This document shows, piece after piece, positions 47,901-61,000 of a DNA stretch of 64,000 nt. A program made the position numbers and the translations under genes. The DNA lies in assembly GCA_963585895.1 (NCBI GenBank), contig OY757921.1:79246316-79310315 (forward strand). Reading direction: 5' to 3'. Each line of letters opens with the position of its first letter. Within the stretch, counting starts at the first letter, position 1. The notes beneath the pieces are model-generated. The model saw only the letters and a program-made list of their open reading frames with translations, made no database searches and was not told where the DNA came from. Source of the DNA: Sepioteuthis lessoniana (Eukaryota > Mollusca > Cephalopoda > Myopsida > Loliginidae).

Positions 47901-50900
47901 CAATTGCCAAGTAAGTGATGAGCAATGTTTTTGTTTTTTTTCCTGTATTTTTGTTCATCTTTAGTTGATTGAAAACCTGTCTAGGGTTATTTTGTGACTA
48001 GAGGTTAGGGAATTGTATTCATTATACATTCATATTTACATCTTTTGCGTAGTTGTTTCTTAAGAGTTTTTTAATTTTCTTTTTTTTTAAATAGTTCGAT
48101 CAATTATGAATGATATTTAAACAGATCTATTTCACTCATAGAAGAGACCCGAATAGTTACTATCATTCCGAGTAAGAAAAACCTGGGAGTAATAGCAATG
48201 AAAGAGTATTCCACTCTCTCTAGATATCCAGAACTGGAGCCTCACTATCCGATACAGTTTAATGTCATACCCAGGACACCCCTTTTTTAGGAGATGGGTC
48301 TCAACCATTTGTAGATGTAAGTAAAGTAAAGTTGGCGACCAGAAGGCTCCCTTTTCAATAGCTACTACACCAAGGCGTAGGGAAGGGTGATACTCCTTTC
48401 CCTGAATTGCTCCACTTTACCCTTGACACATACCTTATATTTCTGAGTGTTAAGCAAGGAGGTATCAAGTACCATTTTTAAAGTCTTTGGTATGACACGA
48501 CTTGGGATTGAACCCAGGTCTCCAGGACAACTCGGTTCATTGGCCTCGTAGTAGATGTAGTCAACACATTCTAAGCTCCACCAAGAGAATGAGTCCCTAT
48601 TTGGCTAACACACTAATTAAAATTGTTACTTTACACAAATTTGAATAGAAGACTTCAAAAAAACTGTATAAATATCTCCCTACAAGACTGGACACTCTTG
48701 GTTGTTGTTGAGTGGCAGTATTAGTGGTCACTAAAGGAGACTGCCATCTCATTTGATGATGTCATAACCCAGCATCCCAATCACTCCAGCCTCGTCTATA
48801 TTCCATTTCTTTCAACACTAACTGCACATACTAAGCGTGCTTCATGTTTGTTATTATTATCACATTTTAGTCAGAAGGTCCTGAAGTATGGCAGCAAAAA
48901 CTTTGTGATAAACACTATACAGCCAAATAAACTTGTGAAAAAAATTAATATATAACAGTATAAAAATATTTGTCTCAAAAGTTCAGATGAAAAGGAAGTT
49001 GGAAAATACATCAGACAAAATGTTGTGATAAAGACAGAATTGGTTATGTTATTAGATATGTGATCATTAGAATGAAAGTTTCAATGTATTTATCTATCCC
49101 TTAGAACTCTGAGCACCCTCTCATGCCCATAGACACACACCCCCCCATCCTGGAGTCCTGGGCTCTTAGTTGAAAACATAAAATGCTGTAGGCTTTTAAC
49201 AAATTACAACATTTCATATGTAAAAATGAGGACTTCCCAGCCGAAATGCAAGGTTACAAACTATATAGAAATCTGATTTGATAAATTAAAATGGGAATTT
49301 TTTCCAAGCTTTAGCCATGTTAGTACTATTGCATGGTTGCACCACTTGGACTCTAACAAACTCTTGGAGAAAAAGCTAGATGTAAACTACAGTAAGGTGC
49401 TGCATAATGCTTTGAACAAATCCTGGAAGCAGCAACCCACAAAACAGCAGTTGTAAAACCATTTACTTCCCATGTCACAAACCATCCAAGTGAGAGGAGC
49501 AAGACATGCTGGCCACTGCTGAAGAAATATGAACGAACTCCTAAGTAACATTTTCCTATGGACTCCTACACAGGCACACACCAGTGTTGGTCAACCAGCA
49601 AAAACTTATATTCATCAACTGTGTGTAGACACTATGTCACATCTAGAGAACCTACCAAGTGTGATGGCTATTAGGAATGGATGGTGAGAGAAATACAAAG
49701 GAATCTGTGCTGTAAGCACACCTTAGTGATGATGAGATCAAGGCTTCTCAAAGGTGTAAACAAAATTTTAGCAAGATGAATAAAACATAGGGGTTCACAG
49801 GGAGAGAATTGACTAATTTGGATTAATGAATCCCTTTAGAACAGAAGAAAAATTGCCAGATACCAAAAACTGTAGCAAAATATCCAAAGCTTTGTACAAC
49901 TGTTAAGCCCATTTTATGAGCTTGTAAAAGCTCATATACAGTGTAATCTGGGTTTATCCAAGTACATTATTTACAAAGCAAACAGATGAGCCTTTGAACA
50001 AAAAACATGGTGATTTGCAGCTCAAAGTCACAAACCTGCAACCAAATTAGTTGTCTGAATTTTTGAGATGAAGCTTGATGATTTTTATCATTAAGGGTTT
50101 TCGGACTATTGTCTTCATCTTTATTGTTATTTCTACAATAATAAAATAACAATAAAGATGAAGACAATAGTCCAAAAACCCTTAATGATAAAAATCTGCA
50201 ACCAAATATTCATGATCTCCTCAGTGCCCACCAAAAACGTCCTTCCCATTAAAAAATAATTCAAGAATTGAAGATGTTTGCATTTATAGTTTACAGATTA
50301 TTTTCTCATGTAAATTGTATTAAACACTGGTTAATTAGTTATGTTTTGTAATTTAATATTCAATTAATTTATTTGGGAGAAGGTGAATGAATGGAAATTG
50401 AATTTGGTGTGTTGAAATTGATTATGGTATTCGCCTTTCAAAAAAAAAATGTTTGTCTCTGAGGGGGGGGTGCTAATACTAGTTCGCCATTTTACAGACA
50501 GAGTATCTTAACTTTCAACTTTGCTTCTCATTCGTCCAGTCCGTTCTTTCTCCTTCTCTTCAATTAATTGCTTACTCTCTGGTGTTCATCGTGTTTGTCT
50601 CTGAGCCTACTTTTATGCAACAAAAATTGGCATACGATGTAGGCCTAGTCTCTACATATTCCACTCGCTAACATTTTCTCGATTTTCGCCAACATCGAAT
50701 TTAAGGTAAGTTTTCTTATTTCTCTGCTCTGCACACCAAACAAAGTCTTGCCCTCTTTCTGCTGGGTTCTCCATTTGACTCTTGTTCCCTGTCACATTTG
50801 GTTACAAGGGGTGCAAGGTTTGAGTAAAAGGTTTGAGAAGCGCTGTTCTAGATAAAAGCACAAATACTGACCACTCAGATTCTAAGAATTAAGAATCCGA

Positions 50901-52704
50901 AACAGAATTATTACAGATTACATGAAAAACTAATAATTTTTTTATAATTCCTTTGCGAATATTCTAAGTTTTTTTGCAAAAGAATTGCAAACCCAAAAAT
51001 TTTAACAAACTCCTACAACAAAGCATAAAATATAACAAAAATAATGATAAAAAAAAGAAAATGAAATAATTCCTTAAAATACAGTAATTATCTGTGTATA
51101 ATATGCACTGCTAACTCTGGAAAAAAAATTCTTGTGTATAATACGCACTGACCTTTAAAAATTCGTAGCACCTAAATCTAACCTAAATTTAGCATTTTTT
51201 CAACTTTTTATTGGTCCATATCAACTAAAGATAAGAATTTACACAGTTTACATTATTATGTCTTAAAAAACAAAATGTACACAGTATTTAGAGTAAATAC
51301 ATGGACATATTCATACAACAAACTAGCAGTAAAAATAAGCTCACATTAGGAGAAACAAAATTATAAACAAACACACATTCCAGTGGATATTTCTTGTATC
51401 AGTATAAGACACATTAGTTTGGACTATAGATATACTTTTAGTCATCTTGTCTTAAATATAGTGAGGTATGTGGTAAGAAAAAGTGTATAATAAGTAGCCC
51501 TAACTTTTGGTTTGGAAATATCTTATAAGTAAAGTAAAGTTGGCGACCGTAGTCGAGGGCGACCAGAATGCTCCCTTTTCAATAGCTACTACACCGAGGT
51601 GTACGGGAGAGCGCTACTCCTTTCCCTAGATTGCTCCACTTTACCCTTGATGCGTACCTTATAATGCTGAGTGTTAAGCAAGGACGTATCAAGTTCCAAT
51701 TTTTAAGTCTTTGGTATGACTCAACCTGGGATTGAACCCCAGTCTCCCAGACCATTGGCGAACACTCTACCCACTAAGCCAATGAGCCGGTTAAATATCT
51801 TATACACAAATATAATTACAGTACTTAAAAAGCTCCAATGATTTTTTTTACTCTACCCAGGTAGACTTGTTAAATACCATGTTAGGTTTTATGATTTCTT
51901 TTTCCAGGAAAAATAGTGCATCTTATATGCAAATATAATCACAGTACTTAAAAAGCTCCTATGATTTTTTTTTTACTCTACTCTGGTAAACTTGTTAAAT
52001 ATCATGTTAGGTTTTATGATTTCTTTTTCCTGTATAGAAAAATCTTGAAATACATACATCAATTGTCAAATCAGCTCTGTGTGGGGCCATAAGTGGAGGA
52101 TTTGAATAGTCTTCAGCTATAACTAAATGACGTGGCCTTAAATCCTTGATTAATTTGTTGGCTTGACTGAAGCTGAGACTGGTGTCAATTGGGCAGTAGC
52201 AAATCTGAAAAAAATTAAAAAAACTTTTTAAAAATAAGAAAAACTTTGCTTTTTTGCAAAATAATTTTTTTACAACTTAAAAATGACCTCTTCTCAAATA
52301 AGATTAGTTGTAAAAAAAAAAATTAATAATATTGATAATCTTTCTCTTTGGTAAACTAAATGACCAAAGTTTAATTTATTTCCCTAAGTCTAAATTTATA
52401 TTATATCAGACCACCTCTAACACAAGAAGGAGGATAATCCAACCCAACCTTATAAGAAGGAAGGCACAAATGCCTACGACAAGACCATTACAATTATGTT
52501 TTCCGTATACTATAAGACACATGTGTAAATAGTCAAGCTTCTAGGAAAATAGGAATGCAAAAAACACTAAAAAATTAAATTACATTATTCATATAAAATG
52601 TTAGCAAATAAAGAATGAGTTGACATTCTCAGTTTTTTAATATCAATAATGACAATCAACACACATCATTATATGAAATGGTAATCAGTAGATATTTTAT
52701 TAAC

Positions 52705-52752
<48 letters not shown>

Positions 52753-53642
52753 AATTAATAAACAAGGTAATCCAAAAAGAAGAATTTGATATAAAAGAAA
52801 GTCAACGTTATAAAGTTTCGGTTGTAATGAACCATCATCAGGACTAGGAAGGATGATATATAGTGATGTTAAATCATTGCTTTTAAACATCCATCAGTGA
52901 TTTAATATCACTAGATATCATCATTCAAGAATGACACTTGTTAAGTCAGTTTCGGTATTACCAGGCATTTGTTGGTGAAGGTCTTGTTATATGATTCAAT
53001 ATTCCATTTATAATAACTTTTCTGTATTTTGTAAAAGTTTTAATCTTGAAACCAAAAACATAAAAAATCATCAACCCCTCACATCATGGCATCCTGTGAA
53101 ACTAAGAAAAAAAAACGACGGCAATATTCAACTGATTTATTTTGGAATGAATGGAAATTAAGTTACAAGGAGTGCACATCAAATAAAATGTTTAGAAGAA
53201 AATTAACTTTTTCTTAAAAGAATTGTTAGGGGGTGTACTTATTTATGGACTATGCTGTAACATTCAGTCATACATATGGTAATTAGACATAAGTACAGGG
53301 AAGTACTACCATCTCAAACATAGGCAACCAGGATCTGCCAACAAAACAATCAAAACCTATCAAGAAAACCTAACAATATAATACAGTGTCATTCTTGAAA
53401 TTTAAGCATTTTGTTGCATTCACATCTATTGGGTAAAGATGACAAGATTCTAGAGAAAACGTAGTATTTAAGCAGCAAATCAAAAATATCATAATCAAAT
53501 TGACTTACCCTCAAAGATAATGGCTGGTAAGGAGCTAATGCTTCGAGGTAGGGAAAATCAGGTTCTGCAAATTTTAAAAGAAAAATCAATTAAAATTAGA
53601 TTTTGATATTCATGCTAATTTAATGATAAATAATTATCAAAA

Positions 53643-53674
<32 letters not shown>

Positions 53675-56600
53675 CCAGGATTCAGTCCCAGATCAAATCA
53701 TTCAAAAAATGTTACTTGATGCCGTCTTGCTTAACATTCAGCATTATAAGGTATGTATCAAGGGTAAAGTGGAGCAACCTAGAGAAAGAAGTAGTGTCCT
53801 CCCTGACACCTTGGTGTGGCAGCTAATAAAAAAAGAGCCTTCAGGTTGCCCTTAACTACGGTCGCCAACTTTGCTTTATATATATGAATGTGTGCGTGTG
53901 TGTGGAAATGATTGATAAATTGATTGATTTTAACGGCATGTCAACCATCTAGGATTATTTTATGCATAAAGATTAGGGAATCCCATTCATTATGCATTCA
54001 CATCTACATTTTTTCTATAGTTAATTCTTGAGAGTTTTTTTGCGCATGGTCCTACTGAATATGAAGGACTTTTAAACAGATCTATTTGAGCCATAAAAGA
54101 GACCCTAACATGTAATACCACTCCAGGTCAGAGTGGATCTTGTCTTGTCTTATGACAATGAAAGGGTTTTCCACACTCCCTAAATCTCTAGAAGTAGAGC
54201 CTCACCATCAGTTGGAGTTTAGTGTCATACCCAGGACACTCCTTCTTTTTGGGAACAGGGGACGGTCTTACCCCTCTTCAATTGATACAGTCACCATATT
54301 CTAAGCCCTCCTGACAGGGCAAAATTTCACTGAAGTATAACAAAATGACAAAAACAAATATAGAAATGGACACTTTGGTAACTAACCTGTGAACATTATG
54401 GCGTTTGCAGAAGATTTCCCCCAAAGTTGTAGAAAATGCACAACATCTCCCATTCGCAATGAGGGGTGCCCAGCAAACACAATGCATGGAGTTTTAAAAC
54501 CATTGCTAAGCCCACCTGTAAATGAGATAAAATTATTCATCACATCAGTAAATACAAAAGGAGTTTCACATAAAATCAGTTTGACAGATCTTGACCAACA
54601 AACAAATTTCAAGTTTCTATTCTTCCATGACACTCTCCATACTATCGTTTCACCTACCTCTCACTGTCTCTCTATTGAACCATATTTTTCTCAATTTTTT
54701 CCAAGTCTCTTTTTCTTCCTATTCTCCAACACTGTCTTCTTTTCTAATTCTTTCCATGCCTATTTCTCTCAAAGTCTTTATCATTTTTTTTCTCTTGATC
54801 AAAATTCTCTCTTTCTTGCTCTTTCCTTCCCTCTATTTCTTGCTTTCATTTTTCTCTCTCTCTCTATCTTCCTGTCAGTTTCTCATTTTTTTTTCTCACT
54901 CTCTTCTATCTATCTATGCCATTCTTTCTCTCTCTCTCTTTCACACACAACTTATTGCCTTCTTGACTAATTTCTCTTCAATTACACCCTTTATCCACCA
55001 CAGTCACTCAGTACAAATGAATACATGCACATAAAAATATACAATTTATTATTTGAAATCTTTGGAACTAGAAATTCAGTTAATTTTTGTTTTTTTTTCA
55101 TTTTGAAATAGTGATGGTTAGTAAACTTTTCTTGAAAACATGTTTATCATCATCATCAAGACAAACTAATAACAGAGATTCCTTTGACTCTCTCACTATC
55201 CATCCCTACAGGCCATCACTCTTGGTGAATCCTCTAAACAGCATCCAGTGTCTGCACAGAGCTAATGAATGGTTTGGCTGGTTGGGCAATGTTGATGGGT
55301 TCATGTATAGGAGCCCAAAGGAGAACATCACTAAGAAATTTGTCCTTGCTTTTCCAACAGTGTTCAGCATGCCTTGCTCATCTTACTTAGATAGTTTGTA
55401 AGATAGGAGGTAAGTGGCTGTGCAGAGGCTGTTTTTTAGAGTACTGCTGTGAGGATTTGTTCAAAACAACACACAGAATCTTTGTGTAGTTCTCATCTAG
55501 TTTTTTCTCCAAGCATTTCATTAGAGTTCAAATGGTGCAAAGTAGACCAGTTCATATGCCTAGTTAGCAATATCTCATCTACTGAAATATGTCCACATTC
55601 ACAGAGGTAAAGCATAGACTGCTATTGACAGGTCATCAACCATATAGAAATCTAATTTCTCTGTGAAAATAAAATGGGAATTCTTCCATTGTGTAACCAT
55701 ATCAGTACTACTAAATGATTGCACCACTTGAACATTTTTATATGATTGAGTAATTATTCCCATCTAATACAAATAATATATATATAATTATATGATTTCA
55801 ATTATTCCTATCTAATACTAATAATTTGCAAGCAATTAAATATAGTTCACAATCATTTTAAACACTATTTCTAACAGATTTATTTGATCTATAAATGGGA
55901 CCCTAAAAGATATTATCACTCAGGATTAGAGTGAACCTGGGAGTAATGCCAACTAAGGGATGACTTCATACTCCCCAAAGCTCCAAAACTGGAGCCTCAC
56001 CACCAGATGTAGTTTAATTTAATACCCAGGACACTCGGAGCAATGGTTAAAAACTTAGCCTTGTAAATATCCATACATACATAATCTGGAGAGACTTAGA
56101 TAGATAGATAGATAGATAGATAGAGTACTGGTCACCATTATTCTCAACCTTTCATTTTTTTTATCCATCTTCAGAAATAAACAAAAAGATAACCAAATTT
56201 TTATAAAGTTCTTGTTTTATCATTTGCTATTCTTTATCAAGCATGAGTTGTCAACAGAACAAAGCTGTTTCACTAGATTTGTTTTTTTTCCAGGAGATAT
56301 TCTACATTATGTATGGAAAATTCATGGTTGCAAATACGTAATTGTGACCACAACTATAATAACAATATTTTCAAAAAGAAAACGATTCTAAAAACAAGCC
56401 CTACTCACTGTGGATATTGCTGTAATTCTGCAGTCTGCCTGAATTTAACAACTGAAATTATAATCAAGATAAAACTTTAGTGTCAATAAAAGACAGTTCT
56501 TTTATCAGATATATTCATATATAGGATTGTATGTATTTGATTTAAGAATAGACAGAGCCATTTTACCACAAGTTGCATACATAGTATAACATTTCAAATC

Positions 56601-57024
56601 TGGATTTTACTTGAATTCCAACATTGTGTAGCATTAGGGGGAAAAAATTATAGAATTTAAATCTGTTAAAAGTTATGAGTCTTAATAAAATATGTGAATA
56701 AATAAAAATACTTACAAAAATACAAGCTTCACTCTCAACAGAAAATGCTTTAAATATATATAAATAATATAAAAGATCTATTCAATAATATATATATATA
56801 TACATATAATATAAAAGATCTAATTAATAATATATTTATATAAAATATAATATAATATATATATAAATACATATAATATAAAAGATCTAATTAATAATAT
56901 ATTTATATAAAATATAATATAATATATATATACATATAATATAAAAGATCTATTTAATAATATATTAATATAAAATATGATATAATATAATATATATATA
57001 AAATATAAAAAGATCTATTTAATA

Positions 57025-57065
<41 letters not shown>

Positions 57066-57174
57066 TATAAATATATAATATAAAAGATCTATTCAATAAT
57101 ATATTAATATATATATATATATATATATATAATATAAAATATACAATGTAAAAGATCTATCTAATAATATATTA

Positions 57175-57223
<49 letters not shown>

Positions 57224-60200
57224 TATAAAATATATAATATAATATATATATGTATATATATATATATATGTAATATATAATATAAAAGATCTATTTAATA
57301 ATATATTTATATATATATATATATAATATAAAAGATCTATTTAATAATATATTTATATATATATAATATAAAAGATCTATTTAAAAATGTCAACTAAGAT
57401 GACATTCTGTCTTTCTTGAAAGTAATAAGATTACACCAAAAATCATAAACATAAACCTGATCAATACCATATAAAGTAATCTCTCTCAACATAATCCCAA
57501 TTACCCAGTCGGCTGGGGCTGTAGAATACACCAACTGCATCTCTGCAGGTGGGTAAGACCTCCCACCCACCACCGAATGTCCTGGATATGACACTAAACA
57601 ATCTGATGGTGAGGTTCCAGTAATGCTAGAGCTTTGGGGAATGTGGTGTACCCCTTCATTGCCATCACTCTCAGGTCCTCTCTAGCCTGGAGTGGTAGTA
57701 GCACCTGATAGGGTCCTATCTATGCGTCAAATAGAACAAAACTGCGTACTTATGCTAAACTGAATTACTCGAAATAGAACTGTTTTGAAATTTGAAACTG
57801 TACTCAAGCTAAACTGAATTGCTTGAAATAGAACTGTTTTGATATTTAACTGTGTGTAAACAAAACCTATACTTATACTAAAGTAAATTTTTTGAATTAG
57901 AACTGTTTGACTACACTGAATAGCTTGAAATAGAAATGTTTTTGATAATAAACTGTGTATTTAAGCTAAACTGAATTGTTTGAAATGGAACTGTTTTTGA
58001 CATTGAAACTGTACTTACACTACATTGAATTGTTTAAAATAGAACTGATTAATTAACTCAACCAACCAAACATAACCAAACTAAACTGTGTACTTATGTT
58101 AAATTGAATTGCTTGAAATAGACATTGTTTTGACATTTGGACTGCATACTTGTGCTGGACTGAATTGTTTAAAATGGAACTGTTTTTATATGCTAAACTG
58201 AATTGTTTTGACATTTGATATATTAAACTGAATTATCAGAATTAGAACAGTTTGACTAAACTGAATAGCTTGAAATAGAAATGTTTTTGACAATTAAACT
58301 GTGTACTTATGCTAAACCTAATTGTTTGAAATAGAACTGTTCATTTGTATAAAACTGGATTTGGTATTAAATAACCTACAAAGGTTGATTTGCCATAAAA
58401 CCTAAACCAACTATTTATTAGAAAGTAATCCCAGACAATGCTGACATATCATTAAAACAAAATAAAAACTTAACTATAAAAAGTGTAAATATAGATATAC
58501 AATATGTTATTCCCTAACCTTTAAGTATAAATAAACCAAGACAAGTTGATATGTCATTAAAAGTAAAAAAACCAAAAATACAAGTGAACAGACAGTGCTA
58601 AAGGCAAAGATCTTGTTTGAATATTAATATGTTCAATTATTTAAAAACATAACCAACTAATTGAAATTTCAGGCATCAGAGTTTATTGACTGATTTTAAC
58701 AGCATGTCAACCTGTCTAGGAATATTTTATACTTAGAAGTTAGGGAATTGTGTTCATTGTATATTCATATTTACATTTTTGTGTATTCATTTTTTAAAAG
58801 GGTTTATTTTGTACATTATTCTATGGAATACAAATGATTTTTTAAGAGATCTATTTGACACATAGATTAGACACTAACAGGTATTACCACTCCAGATCAG
58901 AGTGGACCAGGGAGTAATAACAATGACAGGGTTCTCCACATTAGCCAGATATCCAGAATTGAAGCCTCACCAGCAGATGCAGTTTAGTGTCATACCTAAG
59001 ATACCCTTTTTTGGACGAGGTCTTAACCTTCTGCAGAGAATACAGTTAGCATATTCAAAACTTGCCAAGAGAGCAGACATCAAAATTGAGGCATTGATTT
59101 TTTTTTCAAAGCACAGAAAAAGAGTAAAGTTTTGGTGAGCTGCTAAAAAGTTAACGAAAAAGTTTTTTTGAAAACAGTTGACCAATTTGCAATGTTTCTA
59201 TTATGAACAGAACAATAAATCTTAAAATTTTCTCTTTTCAGGGAAAATTTTTAAAAAAATCTTTTAAAAAAGAATGGAGTAGAAAATAAGAAAATGAAGT
59301 AGATAGAATTTTGGGGTTTTTTTTTTACCTCAGCATGTGGAAATGGTGATTCTGGCAAGTAGACTTTGTTCTGTTTGACAGTTGACAACCTGGAATGGAA
59401 GTAAATAATAGAGTGTAATCCAACAATATATAAAGAAAAATTGATAAGTAGGAGAGATTTATTGAGAAACAAAGTCAACACTATAGCGTTTCGGTTCTAA
59501 TGAACCATCATCAGGACTATGAGGGATGATATTAGTGATGTTAAATCAACGATGGATGTTTAAAAGTGCAAAATACAAAAACCTAGGGAAAATTGGTGTA
59601 TAACAAGAAGAAGTTGGTTGTTTAATTAGTGAATCAGCGTTTGTTGTTTTGAATAACCTGGAATATAAGAAATAATTTGCAAATCTAATAACCATCATAT
59701 AAATATTGCTTTTAATACAACTCACTAGACCATTTTATCTGGTCCATTGCCCAGTCGGCTGAGGCTGTAGAATACACTGACTGCACCTCTGGAGAGGGGT
59801 AACCCCCCCCCCAATGAGTGTCCTGTATATGACACTTAAGAATCTAATGGTGAGGTTCCAGTGATGATGGAGTTTTGGGGAATGCAGAGCACCCCTTCAT
59901 GGCCATTGCTTCCAGGTTCACTCTGGCCCTGCGTGGTAGCACCTGATAGGGCCCTATCTATGGGTTAAATAGAACTAATGGCATACTTATACTAAACTGA
60001 ATAGCTTGAAATAGAAATGTTTCTGACAATTAAAATGTACTTACATTTAAACTGCGTGCTTATGCTAAACTGAATTATTTGAAATCGAACTGTTTTTTGA
60101 TATTGAAACTGTACTTATACTAAACTGATTTGTTTAATATAAAATTGTTTTGACATTTAACTGTGTATAAACAAACTCTGTACTTATACTTAGCTGAATT

Positions 60201-60681
60201 AGAACTGGTTGACTAAACTGAACAGCTTGAAATAGAAATGTTTTTCACAATTAAACTGTGTACTCATGCTAAACTGAATTGTTTGAAATAGAACTGATTA
60301 TTTACATAAAAATGGATTTGGCATTAAATGACCTACAACAGTTGATACGCCATAAAACCCAACCAACCAATCATCTGGTCCATTAACTTTCAGAGAATAA
60401 ATGGAACAGAGTAATTTAAATTTAATAACCAAACCCTCCATCACCATCATCATCATCTCAAAAAAATTAAAATAATTAAAAAAAGCAACTCCGTTTTTTT
60501 ATTCACCTCAGTTCAAAATATTTAAAAACATTTATCCAGCTATGGGTAAATAGTAAGGCAGACTGGGCTCTTTAACTTTGGTATGGCAACCAGTCTAGGA
60601 GAAGGAAAACTTAGAATTCAAACCTGTTAAACACTACCTAAAAATCAACCTTGTGCTGCATCCTGCTAATGTGAAGAGGTT

Positions 60682-60717
<36 letters not shown>

Positions 60718-60943
60718 CATAATGGTTAGAATGTTTGCCAATAGTTCAGGAGACTGGGGTTTAATCCCAGGTCAAGTCATACCAAAGACTCAAAAAATGC
60801 TACTTGATATCTCCTTGCTTAATACTCAGCATTATAAGATATGGATCAAGGGTAAGTTGAGTAATCCAGGGAAAGGATTAGCACCCTCCCCTACACCTCA
60901 GTGTGTTGTAGCTATTGAAAAGAAGACTACAGTCTGCCAACTT

Positions 60944-61000
<57 letters not shown>

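Noticed and set aside
54389-55034. 193- and 147-residue frames
   Set aside because: They overlap an INTS9 exon antisense and a TC-rich low-complexity stretch. Composition artefact.
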